NCBI GenBank assembly: GCA_038496675.1
Contig: CM076669.1
Location: 10,068,599-10,132,598 of the forward strand
Length of the DNA stretch: 64,000 bases
Direction: 5' to 3'
Source of the DNA: Rachycentron canadum
Taxonomy: Eukaryota; Chordata; Actinopteri; Carangiformes; Rachycentridae
Positions 31,190-43,372 of this stretch are shown here, piece after piece (within the stretch, counting starts at the first letter, position 1; every line of letters starts with the position of its first letter). The position numbers and the translations under genes are program-made. The notes beneath the pieces are model-generated. The model was not told the DNA's origin and ran no database searches. It was given only the letters and a program-made list of their open reading frames with translations.

Positions 31190-31236
31190 TATTTTTTTTT
31201 TTTTATTTTGGGGGGGGGGGGTGGGGGGGTGGAGGG
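31190..31236. repeat. Poly(T) then poly(G) tract
   Basis: A T-rich run to 31209 is followed by G12-T-G7-T-GG-A-GGG. It is a strong G-quadruplex candidate on the + strand. Confidence 0.85.
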
Positions 31237-33720
31237 AACGAAGGAGCACAAAAACCCTCTGCCTCTGTTTTCTGAGACAAGGGGAATTAGCAAACAGGCA
31301 GTAAAAGCTGACATACAAACACACACATACAAAGCTTTGGCGTGCCAGTGTACAATCTGCAATATTAATGTGCAGAAGCGAGTCTGAATAAGTGACTGGG
31401 AAGCAGGAGCTTTTGCTGTGTTGCAGTAGTCTATTTTTAATGTGCAGGGATGCGTCTGCCACCACAACATTTTACAGTGCTTGAGCTACGTGAACAAACA
31501 ACGTCTGGATCTATGAATTATGCAACTGCTGCGTTTTCATCCAACCCAAAACACATATTTAGTAAACAAACTGCTTACTCTTTAGTGAACAAGATGTTTG
31601 TGTAAATAATAGATATTCAAATCTGTTCTCCTGACATGGAGGAAGAAAGTCGCCTTGTAATTTGTTGTATTATTTAGCACATTGTCTTTTCCTCCTGCTC
31701 TCTGACTCCCTCGTTGCCGAAATATTGCCTCGTTGACAAACACATATATGAAAACATCAACAGCAACAGAGCATGTGCTCTTTCTCAATATGCCCTGTGA
31801 AAACCCTTTTTTTTCCCTCTGTAACAACCCTCAGCTTGTCATAAAAGAATTACCAGACTTTGAAATATTAATCCACATGACATACATCCCTCACAAAAGA
31901 GGGAAATGTGAAGATTTTCACAGTGACAAGCCAACGCTGACTGCTTAGATTTTAATCAAAAGAAATCAATAGGATAAATATTGTATGTAAAAGATGGCAG
32001 CACTAACAATATGGCATCTAATCACATGTCTTTGCTTGTGCTGTCAAAGATAATTCCTCTACAAGTCTCTTATGGGGACACAGTGGTGCTTTCAGAGGTG
32101 ATGAAATGTGAAGACTTTTCTAGAACATATTGGTGGTGTTGCCCCCAGTGATGGCAGCGTACACAACAAGTGGCGTTGTGTTTATCCGGAGACCAGGAGG
32201 TTGTGTTGTTTCATCAGTAAAGCCTGTTTGATTGGGGATTGCCTTTAATCAATAGAGAAAATCAAACAAACAGAGACTGCTAATGGCTGGATAATCAGTG
32301 ACAGTGGGATCAGAAATCCACTGAAAGCCTAGGGGCTTAAACCACCTCACACCCCAGGACGTGGGGAGAGGCACAGAAAAGAAGTGTTACTAATGCACAT
32401 CCATGCAGGTCTGTTGACTCATTAATAAAAATCTATGTTAAGGTAGGACACGTGCACAAAGAGCTTCAAACTGCACTGGAACTTGTTGGAACAGGTTCAG
32501 TGCCAGGCGACACCTGAAGCTTGAGTTTGTGTCCCACATCTCGCAGCCTGCATGTGGTACAAAACATGTGAGAGACTGTGGTCTTTCTCAAATGTATAAT
32601 CAGTATCCACATACTGCTGAGTACTTAAAATACCCAAACTAGATGAGTTGAGTTGGCAGAGCAAAATTATTTAGATGTGAACTAAACTAAGAAACACTGA
32701 TCACTGAGAAGATAATAGACAGGCTCAGGGCCCTAGTCCAGGCTCCACACTCACATAGATACAACATAGATTCACTAAATCCATCCTACAGGGCTCATAT
32801 CATGCCCACCCATCTCTACCACTACCACATTAGCCCATTTGTCACACTCAAGACCCCTGAGGTAGTCCATGGAGTCGACCCTCTTGACCCAGACACTCTC
32901 TCACCCAACTTCCTCCAGAGCCTGGGGTGTCCCTCCTATAACCACACAACACCCCCACCCACCCTACACTCCAGCCTCACATACTACCACCACTTCCCCC
33001 TTCGCTAGCCTCTTCTCTGTCTACACATGAAGCCTGGGGAATCTAAAGCAGCGCCAGATGGGGCCCTTTGGTTCCACAACAGGCAGTCATACATTTGTTG
33101 TAAAGCAGCCTCTCCTGCTCTCACTCTCCTTTGCCCTCTCAGCCTCTATGTTTGCCTTATACATATTGATGTACAGAAACTTGGCATGACACGTAGAAGT
33201 TGACTCAATTCCTGTAGACCCCCGACAGCTGTCGGACATTACATCCAATCAGTTTGGCTCCAAGCAGCTATTGGGCAATGAGCCCAGACTGTTGAGCACC
33301 AATGGTCTTTATTGGAGACGACAAATTGGACCCTCTCAAAAACTCAGCCACTTGCCCTGTAATGCAATTTGTCACTGCTTTACCTAGATTTTTTGTGGTC
33401 ACCAACAAAATACCTTTCCCAGAGGACATGTTTCCATATACTTCATGAGAAGAGCTGTCACGGTTTGCCTTTTTATCCCATCTCCTCTTCTTTGTTTGCA
33501 GTGTTTTCTCTCCATCAAAGCATTTCTCATCCAGCCTATGTCCCTACCAGGAATGATTCTGTTCGGGTATTAACAAAGGAAGTTGCCTGCATGTCCGATT
33601 TAACCCCCCTTTACATCCACACGTCTCACCTTTTTCGATGCAACAATAGAGGAAAAGCAGCTGTCATTTCATGAGGAACATCTGTATCCTTCCATTGATT
33701 TCTTCTTAAAACAGTACCTG
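31237..33720. other. Gene-free interval
   Basis: Mostly complex single-copy-looking sequence. CACGTG lies at 32449-32454, a pyrimidine/CA-rich patch at 32800-33010, and a perfect 14-bp palindrome CCGACAGCTGTCGG at 33222-33235. No coding evidence. Confidence 0.5.
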
Positions 33721-36060
33721 CTGTATATGCATATAAATCAGTGATCATCAGGTTACCAGCTGTTCAGTCTTACAAAGGTGTTTGCTGTCATTTTAGAAAA
33801 GCTCAATTATTGTTTTGATGTGATTCAATCACACACTGGTGGGTATGTTTGAGGCCCTCAACTATTCAAAAATCGACAATATCAATCACATGTCTGTGCT
33901 TGGATATACAAGATCAAGTCAATATCAAGACAGCAGGAAACAAGCTAAGAGACTTCATTTGAAGGCATAATTCATTTTTTCTTGATTTTTCTACATGCTT
34001 TTCCAAGACATTGTTTTACTACTACTATCAACATTTTTTAAATCGACAATGGGTTGATTGGACCTCGAGGGCCTTGATTTGAACAGAACTTGCTGCTGAA
34101 CTTCTTCCGTATTGTTTTCACCTTTTCACTGCAATTTTAAATCCACCAAATCTAACTCTGTCTGCCAGTTTACCCTAAGTGGATAGAATAAAGAAGTCAT
34201 AAACTACACATTAAGACAGGTATTGCTGGGCGGAGTACAACATTAGGACTGGGCACAAAACTCATACTGAAGCCATCAAGCCATCGTCTGACACCATGCC
34301 TCATCCATCCCACAGCTGCAAACCATTATCATTTGTTACAGATTCTGTATATCAACAAGGAAAACATTACATAAAGGGTTCCATATGGTCAAGAAATGCC
34401 ATTTTGTGTGTTGGACACTAAACGGTTTGGAGTAATTTCACATGATCCCTTCGGAGAAGGAATCTTGGCCCCTTCCAATTTCCAACAAAGACACAAAAAA
34501 CATGTGGTGTTGATGCATGAGAGTGCAATAACATTTACTCTGCAAATCACTAACATATTGGGCTGCGCTGTGTCAGGTAAGTTACCTATTTAACTGTTCA
34601 TACAGTAAATTGCACTTTATGTTTCTAATAATGAAGGAACAGCTTGAAAAAGATCCACAGTTTTTAAATTGAACAATTTGCTTGGTTGCAAAAAGGTTGC
34701 AAACATTTCCTGTTAGAACATATTTAGTCAGTAATACATCTATATCAATGCCATTTTGACATTTAGAAGTCAGATTTCTCTGTATGTACAATTTGTATGC
34801 ATAACTCATGACAGAAAGTGCATTTGTGAATTGTGAATTTGTTTGCATGTGTTTGTTTGTTGGCAGGCATGTGTGTCTCAGACCTGTTGTATCTTGGCTG
34901 CTGGTGTTGGCTGTGGCCCAGGGCTTCCAATTAAGGCGAAATGCCAACAACACACGCAGCTCTGGCTGTTGTATCGTCATGTGTGCCAGACAAAACAGGG
35001 GCAGTCAAGTCTTTGCTCTGTGTTGCTGTGCTGCAGTGAGGTTTTAATGGATGTCAGTTCATCACTTAACTGTTGTAAACACCCCGCTGGTGAACTGTGA
35101 GCAGCCCAAAGCAATCTGTTGGTAAATTAATGAGGGGGGGGGGCACCCCCGCCCAGCACTGGCACTTTGCCAGGCTCAGGCTGTGGATGCAACAGGCTGG
35201 TAGAGAAGTGTAAGGTTGGAGGTGGCAGGTAGCACACAGCAAGGAGCCAAGTGTGGAAAGGAGGGGATGGAAGACAAGCAAAAGAAAGAGAGGGATAGAG
35301 AAAAATGACATAAGTAAATGAACTGTCTCTGTAACACTGTAGAGACAGAAGAATTAATGTGACGGGATGGAAGTGGAAGCAAGACCTCCTCTACCTTAAA
35401 TAGCTCTGCTGTCGAGAGCAACCATTTATTTAACCATTTATAACCAGTTATTAATTCAATTAAGGCAATTAGCCGCTCAAAAAATAGAACAGTCAAAATA
35501 TAATGTAAACCTGAAAAAAAAAAAAAAACATCTGTCCAACAACCAAATTTAGCAGGAACTAAGAATTACTGCTACACTGTGTGTAGTTGCGGTTAAGGAT
35601 AGCTGCATGAGGGTGGTTCAAATTTCACATTGAACATGAATCCAGGCTTCACCAAAGACGCTTGGGCTGAGCTAATTTACTAAATAATCTGTGTGAACAA
35701 CCCCTGGCCCCACTCCACCCTTTTTCCTCACTTCAAAGTAACTTTATTAGGGGAGAGATTAGACTGCACTTAACCTCTAATGATGCCATATGAGAGGCTG
35801 AAGAAAGAGGTTTCTGCACGACGCTGTTTTATTTGATAGTTTCAATATGAAGAAAGGAAGGAGAGCAGCAGGGAGAGGAGGGAGCGTGAGGCATGACAGC
35901 TTTGTATCTGAAAGCAGTGTTCTGTTGCAGGCAGCCCGCCAACACTCGTACCCCACCCTGTCTGACAATGTACAGGTGTTCCCCCTCCCTCTTTCCTTCC
36001 CCCTCACCATTTTCTTTCTCTGTAACCTCCCACCATCCCTTTTCCTCCTTTGGTCAAACT
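33721..36060. other. Gene-free interval
   Basis: AT-rich to about 34800, then mixed. A G10 run at 35134-35143 faces a C-rich stretch (CACCCCCGCCC). An A-run lies at 35515-35528. Nothing gene-like was found; the Cys-rich open frame near 34843-35100 has no splice context or family match. Confidence 0.5.
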
Positions 36061-36067
36061 CCCCCCC

Positions 36068-36137
<70 letters not shown>
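36061..36137. repeat. C10 followed by (AC)n microsatellite
   Basis: Ten cytosines lead into about 33 AC units and then an A-run. Confidence 0.96.
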
Positions 36138-36141
<4 letters not shown>

Positions 36142-36171
36142 AAATAGGCCAAGGTAACTTGCCAGCACCCC

Positions 36172-36194
36172 CCACACACACACACACACACACA
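36172..36194. repeat. (CA)n microsatellite
   Basis: Eleven CA units, only about 35 bp after the previous array. Confidence 0.95.
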
Positions 36195-39100
36195 CCCTCC
36201 TCCCCGGGGGTTTGTGTGATATTTAACTACGGCTACAGTGGCATTTACTAATTTTATATGTGCAGAATTTATGTCAGATTCTTATTCAGTGAGAACAGGG
36301 GAGAGGAGCAAAGGTGGCTGGCTCCGTGTCCACTGTGTATACACTGGTATTATGTGAACTATTCACAACACGTCCACTGACATGAGCATTGCTATTTTGT
36401 CTATAACTCTGCTGCTTTCCAACCCAGGTGCCACAATTAAAGCCTAACCTTAGCATTTGGAGAGGAAGACATGAAGGAGCCAATTTGTTGTCCACCACGC
36501 ACCCTGACTTCGATACAGAGTGGCCAATAAAGGTATTCTCTTTTTTTTCTGAGCTCACAGCCCAGGGGCCACATCTTGTTGACAGGGGTGCAAGGTCAAT
36601 CAGATACAACCAATACAGTGACACAGACACAAGGCAAAGACATGCAGGCATACAGTATACACATACACAAACACACAAAGGCATGCATGTGCACACATAC
36701 TGTATGTACAGGCCTGCATGTGCATGGTTAGACACAGACACACATTATAGGTTGGTTCACAAGGTGTATATCACGTCATTACTTCCCCTAAATAGTAGCT
36801 GTCACTTCACTCTAAATTAATGGTGAAGTGCACACATAGAAAATACTGGTCAGTTTTCACAAATGCATTTGGTCACATAATGTGAAAGAGACACTGATGG
36901 AAGTGCTCAGGGGGCCTTTACATTTGCCTATGAGGAGTTGCACAGTGTTTCTCCAGTGCTTAAACATCAATTACGATCCAATGTCTCTTGCATTTCATCA
37001 AATATTGGCCTAGGTGCAGTTCTTGCACAAACACAAGATAGAAAGTTGCAGCTGTCAAAACTAAACCCCACTGAAAATAGAAGAAACTATAATTAACTTC
37101 AAGTTATGTATAGTAACTAATAGCTGGTTACTAATGTGAAAATAAATGCATTCATAATCAGGGCATTACACCCAAAACAGATCACCCTGGAAACAAGAAA
37201 GAAATGTCATAATGACATTCACAGTCTGAACTTGTGACTGCTGCATATTTTGATTTAACCACAAACCTCCAAAGACAGGCTGCTCTGAAAAGAATAAAAT
37301 CACACTAACAGAGTGAAAAGGAGTGATAAAGACACTGAGCGAGAATGAAAGAGAGGAGAATGATAAAAAAAACGAGAAAGAGAAAGCAAAAGAGAGAGTG
37401 GAAGGATAGGGGAAAAGAATGATAAAAGGAACTGCCTGAAAAGGGCGTTCAGGAGATTGACCTGTGGGGCTTAAAATCAAATTGCAACGGTATTGTATTC
37501 CCTCCCATTTCCAGTACGGCTAGTAAGCTCCTTATTGATAGACGAGAGATGAGACCACCCATACCTGGGGCTCATCCTGCTGTCACTGTGCAGGACGGGC
37601 ACCAGGAGGAGGGAGAAATCACACATCACATGAGGGGCCCTTTTCTATTTTGCAACCAAAGCCAAAGCCAAATCCCCAGGGTGGGATCCCACCTCGTCCC
37701 CCAACTCAATAAAATAATTAGCTTTTGGATGGCCCGGCCGTTAATCAAGTTGCTCTAACATATGCAAAGGCGAAAAGAGGAAAAGAAAAAAAGATATTCA
37801 TTTTTTTTATCCGTCTTTTCACTTGGCGAGCCATAGCACTTTTATCTGTAAAAGTCGCTGATGTGAGTTCTTTTTTTTTCAGATTTCTATAAAACATACA
37901 GCACAGCCAGATTGCTTTTTAATTTTATGTTTAGTCTACAGGAAGCCAGATTATTGCTTCCCGGACTGAGGGGGTTGAGAAGTAAATGAGAGAATCAGCA
38001 CAAACTGTTTCGTTTCATATAAATCTGCAGAGGTGCCGGAGAGAGGGAACGTCATGTGAAGATTTGTTTAAATAAACTTGTGCTTTTCTCTCTCTCCCCA
38101 AGAATCTTCGTTGTGTAATTCTTAGTGTTAAATGAAACATCTGTTTGGCTGTCGGGTTGCAGTCGAAGAATGCCCAAACAATTATAGCAGCGCTCAGATA
38201 AATAAGCAACTGCAAATGGGAAGCATTAAAAAGCCAACAACAGACTTTCCAGTAGCACATTTACAAAGGCTTTGTCAAGAGTCCAACAGCTACAAACACA
38301 GCATCATCGAGCTAGTTTAAGTTTACTTCTTAGCTACAATTCTTAATACAGATGCAATCTTAAAAAACAAAAGAAATATTGGGACAATTCTTATGTCAAT
38401 GGCTCTCACAGAATCAAGAGTTTATGCAAATGAATGAAAAGTGAAGCAGAGGTGATAGGAGGCTGTCTGACAACAAGTGAGATGCCTCTTGTCTGTGGAG
38501 GCCTTTGCAATGTGCCACTGTTGAAAATGGCACTAAAATATGGAGTGCTAATTTAAGGCCTGACACATTTCAGTGTCTAATTTTCCTATTGCTACACATT
38601 ACAATCAGGAGGTTGCAGATATGTGTTTCACACTTACCCCTTTGGGGGATTAATCAGTGTTTTCACACCTACTGTATATGAAGGGCAATTGGGCTTAACC
38701 TTAGATATGCAAATAGACCCTTTTCCATACATGCCATACCTGAGAATATATTTCAGTTGAAAGCAAAAGGTCACAAAGCTTAGTTATAGTGTTAGCAGGA
38801 ACAATATGGTGCAGATAAGTCTTTCCTACAGTTATTCTAATGTTGGACTGAGATGTCATAACAAGATAAAGCAACAATTTGGAAAAGAGAGGCAGAGAGA
38901 AAAGCCAACTGTCAGACTCTCTCAATTTGTGAGGGTCAAATACCACACTCTGTAAAACTGAGTACAGACTCGAGGAATACCATGAAAAAACAATATTATA
39001 GACACACCTGCTGAGAGAAGAAAACAAGTCAATGGCCAACAGTCAGATACACCGTGGATAAGAGCGCTCATGGAGATCTTTATCCTTGAGAGAGAATCTG

Positions 39101-39872
39101 TGAAAGCACTCATAGATTTTTCTTTGCAGCAAGCATGAGTTAATACTCAAATGCCAAATAACCACGACTTCTATACAGTCCACGAAAACACAGATCCCCC
39201 CTTCACCACCACCACACGCACAATCTTTTATATTTTCTTTCCATCCTCCTCCGGCCCTCGTCCAAGGCTCACATCTCTAATGCATGAACCCATCGCCAGG
39301 CATTGTGGAGGAATCCAGCATCAACCAACAAAGTGTTCAATAAAATATGGAGGCATGGCGTTCAAAGCCATGCTAAACGCACCTGACATAGGGGAGAGAG
39401 AGCAGGACGTGCAGCTTTTGTCAGATGGAGGGGAAGAGAGTGAGGAGCACATGAGAGAGGAGAGGCTGAGAGGAACTGTTGGGAGGAATATTGTAACTTT
39501 CAGATCATAACACTTCCACTGTGGCTTGGGATCAACAATGGTAGACTGGTGGCTTACACAGATCTTGTCTGTGAGTGTGTGTTTGAGTGAGTGCATGTTC
39601 ACATTGTTGATTTTTGGGTGTCTTGTGGTGTGATTTAATGCTGCAGCCACGTTCCATCCTCATTAGTTTCACCATCAATAAACTGTACTAGACTTTTGAC
39701 TACAGTTTAATTAAGTGTAAAATCTGACACTTCAGGACTAAATCCAAGATGCACAGTTTAAATTCTGTGTAACCACTGCAAGAGTTAAATATTTTGGCAT
39801 GAAGTTATTCCCTCTCTTATATGAGAAGATTAACATCATTTACAGTACATATAGTAGCTGGAGGAATGAATC
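36195..39872. other. Gene-free interval with possible conserved non-coding blocks
   Basis: 36420-36540, 37500-37770 and 38000-38330 are complex and rich in ATTA cores (for example AAAATAATTAGC near 37713), as expected of enhancers. Purine-rich DNA occupies 37310-37440. Two octamers ATGCAAAT lie at 38424 and 38707. No coding evidence. Confidence 0.45.
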
Positions 39873-40150
39873 AGTTAGCTTCACTTAACATAAAGACTGT
39901 AGAGCATGGCTCTGTCCAAAGGCAACAAAATATTCTCACCATCACATCTGATCGTCTAATAAACATGTTATATCTCATTTGTCTGATTTGTACAGGTTAA
40001 AGAAACAGTTAAGTTAATTTGTGAACTTTTGAGCAGAGATCCAGGCTTGTTGTCTCCCCTAGCTGACTGCCACCTCCAGCTTAAAGTTCAGACAGTGGTA
40101 TTGATCTTCTCATCTAACATAAGAAAGTGAATAACTATTGCTTTGAAAAC
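39873..40150 (+). mobile_element. Decayed non-autonomous interspersed repeat, + orientation
   Basis: An ordered set of phrases I recognise from a repeat common in percomorph fish appears here: TTAACATAAAGACTG, GGCTCTGTCCAAAGGCAAC, CATGTTATATCTC, then AGTGGTATTGATCTTCTCATC followed by TAACATAAGAAAGTGAATAA. The family consensus (from memory) has the same phrases in the same order but is longer, so this copy carries internal loss. No coding capacity. Superfamily not certain. Confidence 0.6.
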
Positions 40151-40597
40151 TAGGTAATAAAAGATTTACCAATGATTCCAATAATTACGGATGCACTCCA
40201 TATTTTCATAGCTGCATTACGATGCTCCACTGTTTGATGCCACTAGTTTGTATGGAGGTGTGTGTCTGCCTTTGTGTGTGTGTGTGTGTGTGTATGTGTG
40301 AACAGGTTACTGAGATAGAGAGAGAGAGCAAGAGACAGCGAGAACAGGAGAGATTGAGTACAGCGGGCTGTGTGGCCAGTGATGTCTGCAGATCATCATG
40401 TATCATAATTACCCGCAGCAGAAATTAGAGTGGGGATGTTGAAATTTCCATCATGTCTGTTTTCTTTGGGCCTCGCGCACCTAATCACCTCCAACGGAAT
40501 GCAGCTGTCAATCATCGCATGACTCCTGTCCTCAATCCATAATTCCATGGTCCCTTGAGTGGCGCAGCCTGCTGGACCGAGCTGCAGAGCACGTGTG

Positions 40598-40605
<8 letters not shown>
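40151..40605. other. Non-coding interval with an enhancer-like segment
   Basis: A short (GT)n with (GA)-rich flank lies at 40276-40330. The part 40380-40560 is complex, and carries ATAATTACCC, CCTAATCACCTCC and the PBX/MEIS-type decamer CTGTCAATCA at 40505-40514. Confidence 0.45.

Positions 40606-40661
<56 letters not shown>
40606..40661. repeat. (CA)n microsatellite, about 28 units
   Basis: Uninterrupted array preceded by CACGTGTGCATACACATA. Confidence 0.96.
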
Positions 40662-40666
<5 letters not shown>

Positions 40667-40796
40667 TCACTCCCACATATGCATTGACTGCATGCACACA
40701 AAGGTATGCTCAATTTCTAGAATTTAAACACACAAACAGTGTACCCACTCAGCAAGATTAGTTAAGAACAAGAGGCCGAAAGCGAGCAGCCAAATG

Positions 40797-40832
40797 AAAT
40801 AAATAAATAAATAAATAGATAAATAAATAAAA
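40797..40832. repeat. (AAAT)n microsatellite
   Basis: About nine tetranucleotide units, with one GAT interruption. Confidence 0.93.
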
Positions 40833-43352
40833 TACAAGCTGGTGTTCTCATAAATTTTAGATGACAAGCTTATATTGATTGGGGTGTGTTTGAAACTAAA
40901 CAAGCTATATCCATGGCCCAGAGCACTGAACATGCACTCTGTAATAATTATTTATGATATATTTGGAGAAGGGCCCAGTGATGTTTTGGCATAATAAGCT
41001 AGAGCAGACTACAGACTGTAATCACCTGGGCTATGTTTCAGTATTGAACACCAAGGCCAGATAGAAAGCTTGCTTTATGAGAAATACAAACTTTTATTTT
41101 CTTAGGAGCCAAGAGACATCATCAAAATTTTCTTCCCTCATGAGTAGTTTTGGGGTCAAGTCAAACTATGTTCACGAAGGATGAGATGAAAAGTGCACTT
41201 TAAAATCAGAATCAGAAAAACGACAGAGCATAATCGCCTGATTGAAATGACATGACATGAATATTAATCTAGAGGAGAGATCTCGACTCGTGTTCTCAGC
41301 GAGTTCAAAGAAAAACATCAACAGTAGATCAAGTGCATAACCAGACACCAGCCATACATAACCGCAATCCATTAAAATGAGAATGAAACTGCTGCTACGT
41401 CTATCAGTGGGCCTGAGGAAGAATGGCAGGTGGATGATGACCCTATTTAGTCTGTTCCATGTCACCCACCAATCTTGTGTTCAAGCCTGATATCACAGAT
41501 GAGACCATGATACAACCAGCCTTGTCAGAGGACGCTGCAGCGCATACAATATCTAAATCTGATTTGCAAAACAGACAAAATTACCCTGTGTGTATGTATG
41601 TATGTGTTTACGTGCTGATAAACCTCAGGAAGATGAGATGGGGACCTCCAGGTGACAGGTGATGCACTTCACATTTAACAAGCTTACACTCCAATGTGTC
41701 CGCACATACAAACAGGGCGTAAGTAGCTTGGAAATCAATGGCCGCTATGGGGAAGACCAGTGTCTCTCCCCATCGTGTCTGGCCAACAAGAGCTTAGACA
41801 CTGCTAATCCATGTTTAATATCAAGGCATACGAGGAGGGAGGGGGAAAAACACAGCATCCTCCGATTTCCAATTTGGCACAAATAAAAAATTGAACAGTA
41901 ATGTACGACTAATCAGGAACTGTTGTTTACATAGTCGTGATCTCTGACTTGATGTGTGATGATGTTTTCTCATGTGGCCTTGGTGTGTGTGTGTGTGTCT
42001 AGATTCCACTGTTGACCAGTTTCCTCCATCCAAACAGTGTCACAGCACAGATCACTCTCACATTTATTAAATCACAGATGGTGCTCTTAACTTCTCTGGC
42101 ACAAAAATGGCTCAAGATAACTTACCATCTGTTTCATTTTTGTAGGCAGCAATGTCATTTCCTGGGTCATCCACATTATTTGAGATATCCTAATTACTTG
42201 GAACAACTTTTGGATTACTCTGTCACAGAAATCACACAACAGAATGTTTTCCACATGTGGAGAGTCCAATTAACCTGATCATCATCTCTGACATCTGAAA
42301 ATATGATCAGTCATTACTGTAAGCCTTAAAACAGGTGTCCTTCCATTTTCAAGTTTGAGCAATCACAAGACAGGCAATCGTCAAACCTCATAAAAAGACC
42401 AAAAAAAAAAAAAAAAAAAATTTGCAGCCTGTCTCTTTAAATACTTTCTATGTTCTTGTTTCCAGCCCACTTGTCTGAAAACGCCCATTTTAAAAAATCT
42501 GTCTCAAATATATTCTTTCATTTTCAAAAAGAAGTTCAATTACTTGCTTAAACAGCGGAGCACCGTACCTTTTAACAAATGTTTGTAAAACTATGCATTT
42601 GTCAGGGACTACTTTCTGCAGCAGATTTAATGTGCTGGAAAGAATTTACAGTAAATTCTGAATCGCCTGTGCGCCAATAGACACGCATATAAATTCCACA
42701 AACCAGTTTTGCTCAGCCACACACACAAACACACACACACGCAGAGTCAAGCCCACGAGAGGGCTGGGGGAGGATCCTGCAGAGGTCAGTATAGCAGCAT
42801 CAAAGATCAAAGACTTCTTTGACTTCACAAGTGTGTGCAAGTGTAGACCCTGTGATGGTGTGCGTGTGTGTGCGTGTGCTTGTCTGTATGTGATCTCTGT
42901 GTATTTGTGTGTGATGGTGGACAAGGCTTTTGTGTTGCCCACTGTATTAAACCACTTTCCCGAACAGACGCGCTGTCTACAAGAGTTAAATCAGTTGGGC
43001 AGCAGAAGAAAACGGACTCCTCCAGTTGGCACAACAAATCTCACTTTTTCCCTTCTTTATTAGTGCGTTCACCACATCTGCCTCCTCCTGCTATCATAGG
43101 AGCAGAAACTAAAAAGCTGAAATTATCTACTTCAGCTGAAAGCCGTGGTGAGATTTCCTTTGTTAATTAATTCCATGCCTGCCATTCTTGTAAACTCCGG
43201 ATTTCTAACACATACCATGTACATGTGTATCGCACATATTAGAAAAAAAAAAAGATAAAAAAGGAATCCTGAAAGGTTGTGTTGCTGATAGGTGAGCGTT
43301 AGCTGCCGGAGGAGGAGGAGGAGGAGTAGCGTGTGTGTGTGTGTGTATGTGT
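40833..43352. other. Gene-free interval
   Basis: Complex sequence with ordinary motif content. An A19 run lies at about 42402-42420, CA-rich DNA at 42718-42742, and (GGA)n at 43308-43327 next to (GT)n at 43331-43352. No coding evidence. Confidence 0.5.
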
Positions 43353-43372
43353 GGGGGGGGGGGGGTGGGGGG
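43353..43372 (+). repeat. Poly(G) tract
   Basis: G13-T-G6 directly after a (GT)n array; potential G-quadruplex. Confidence 0.9.

Noticed and set aside
35777..36251. Overlapping 130-140-codon open frames on both strands
   Set aside because: Produced by the (CA)n/(TG)n arrays, which are open in several frames and give Thr-His or Cys-Val repeats.
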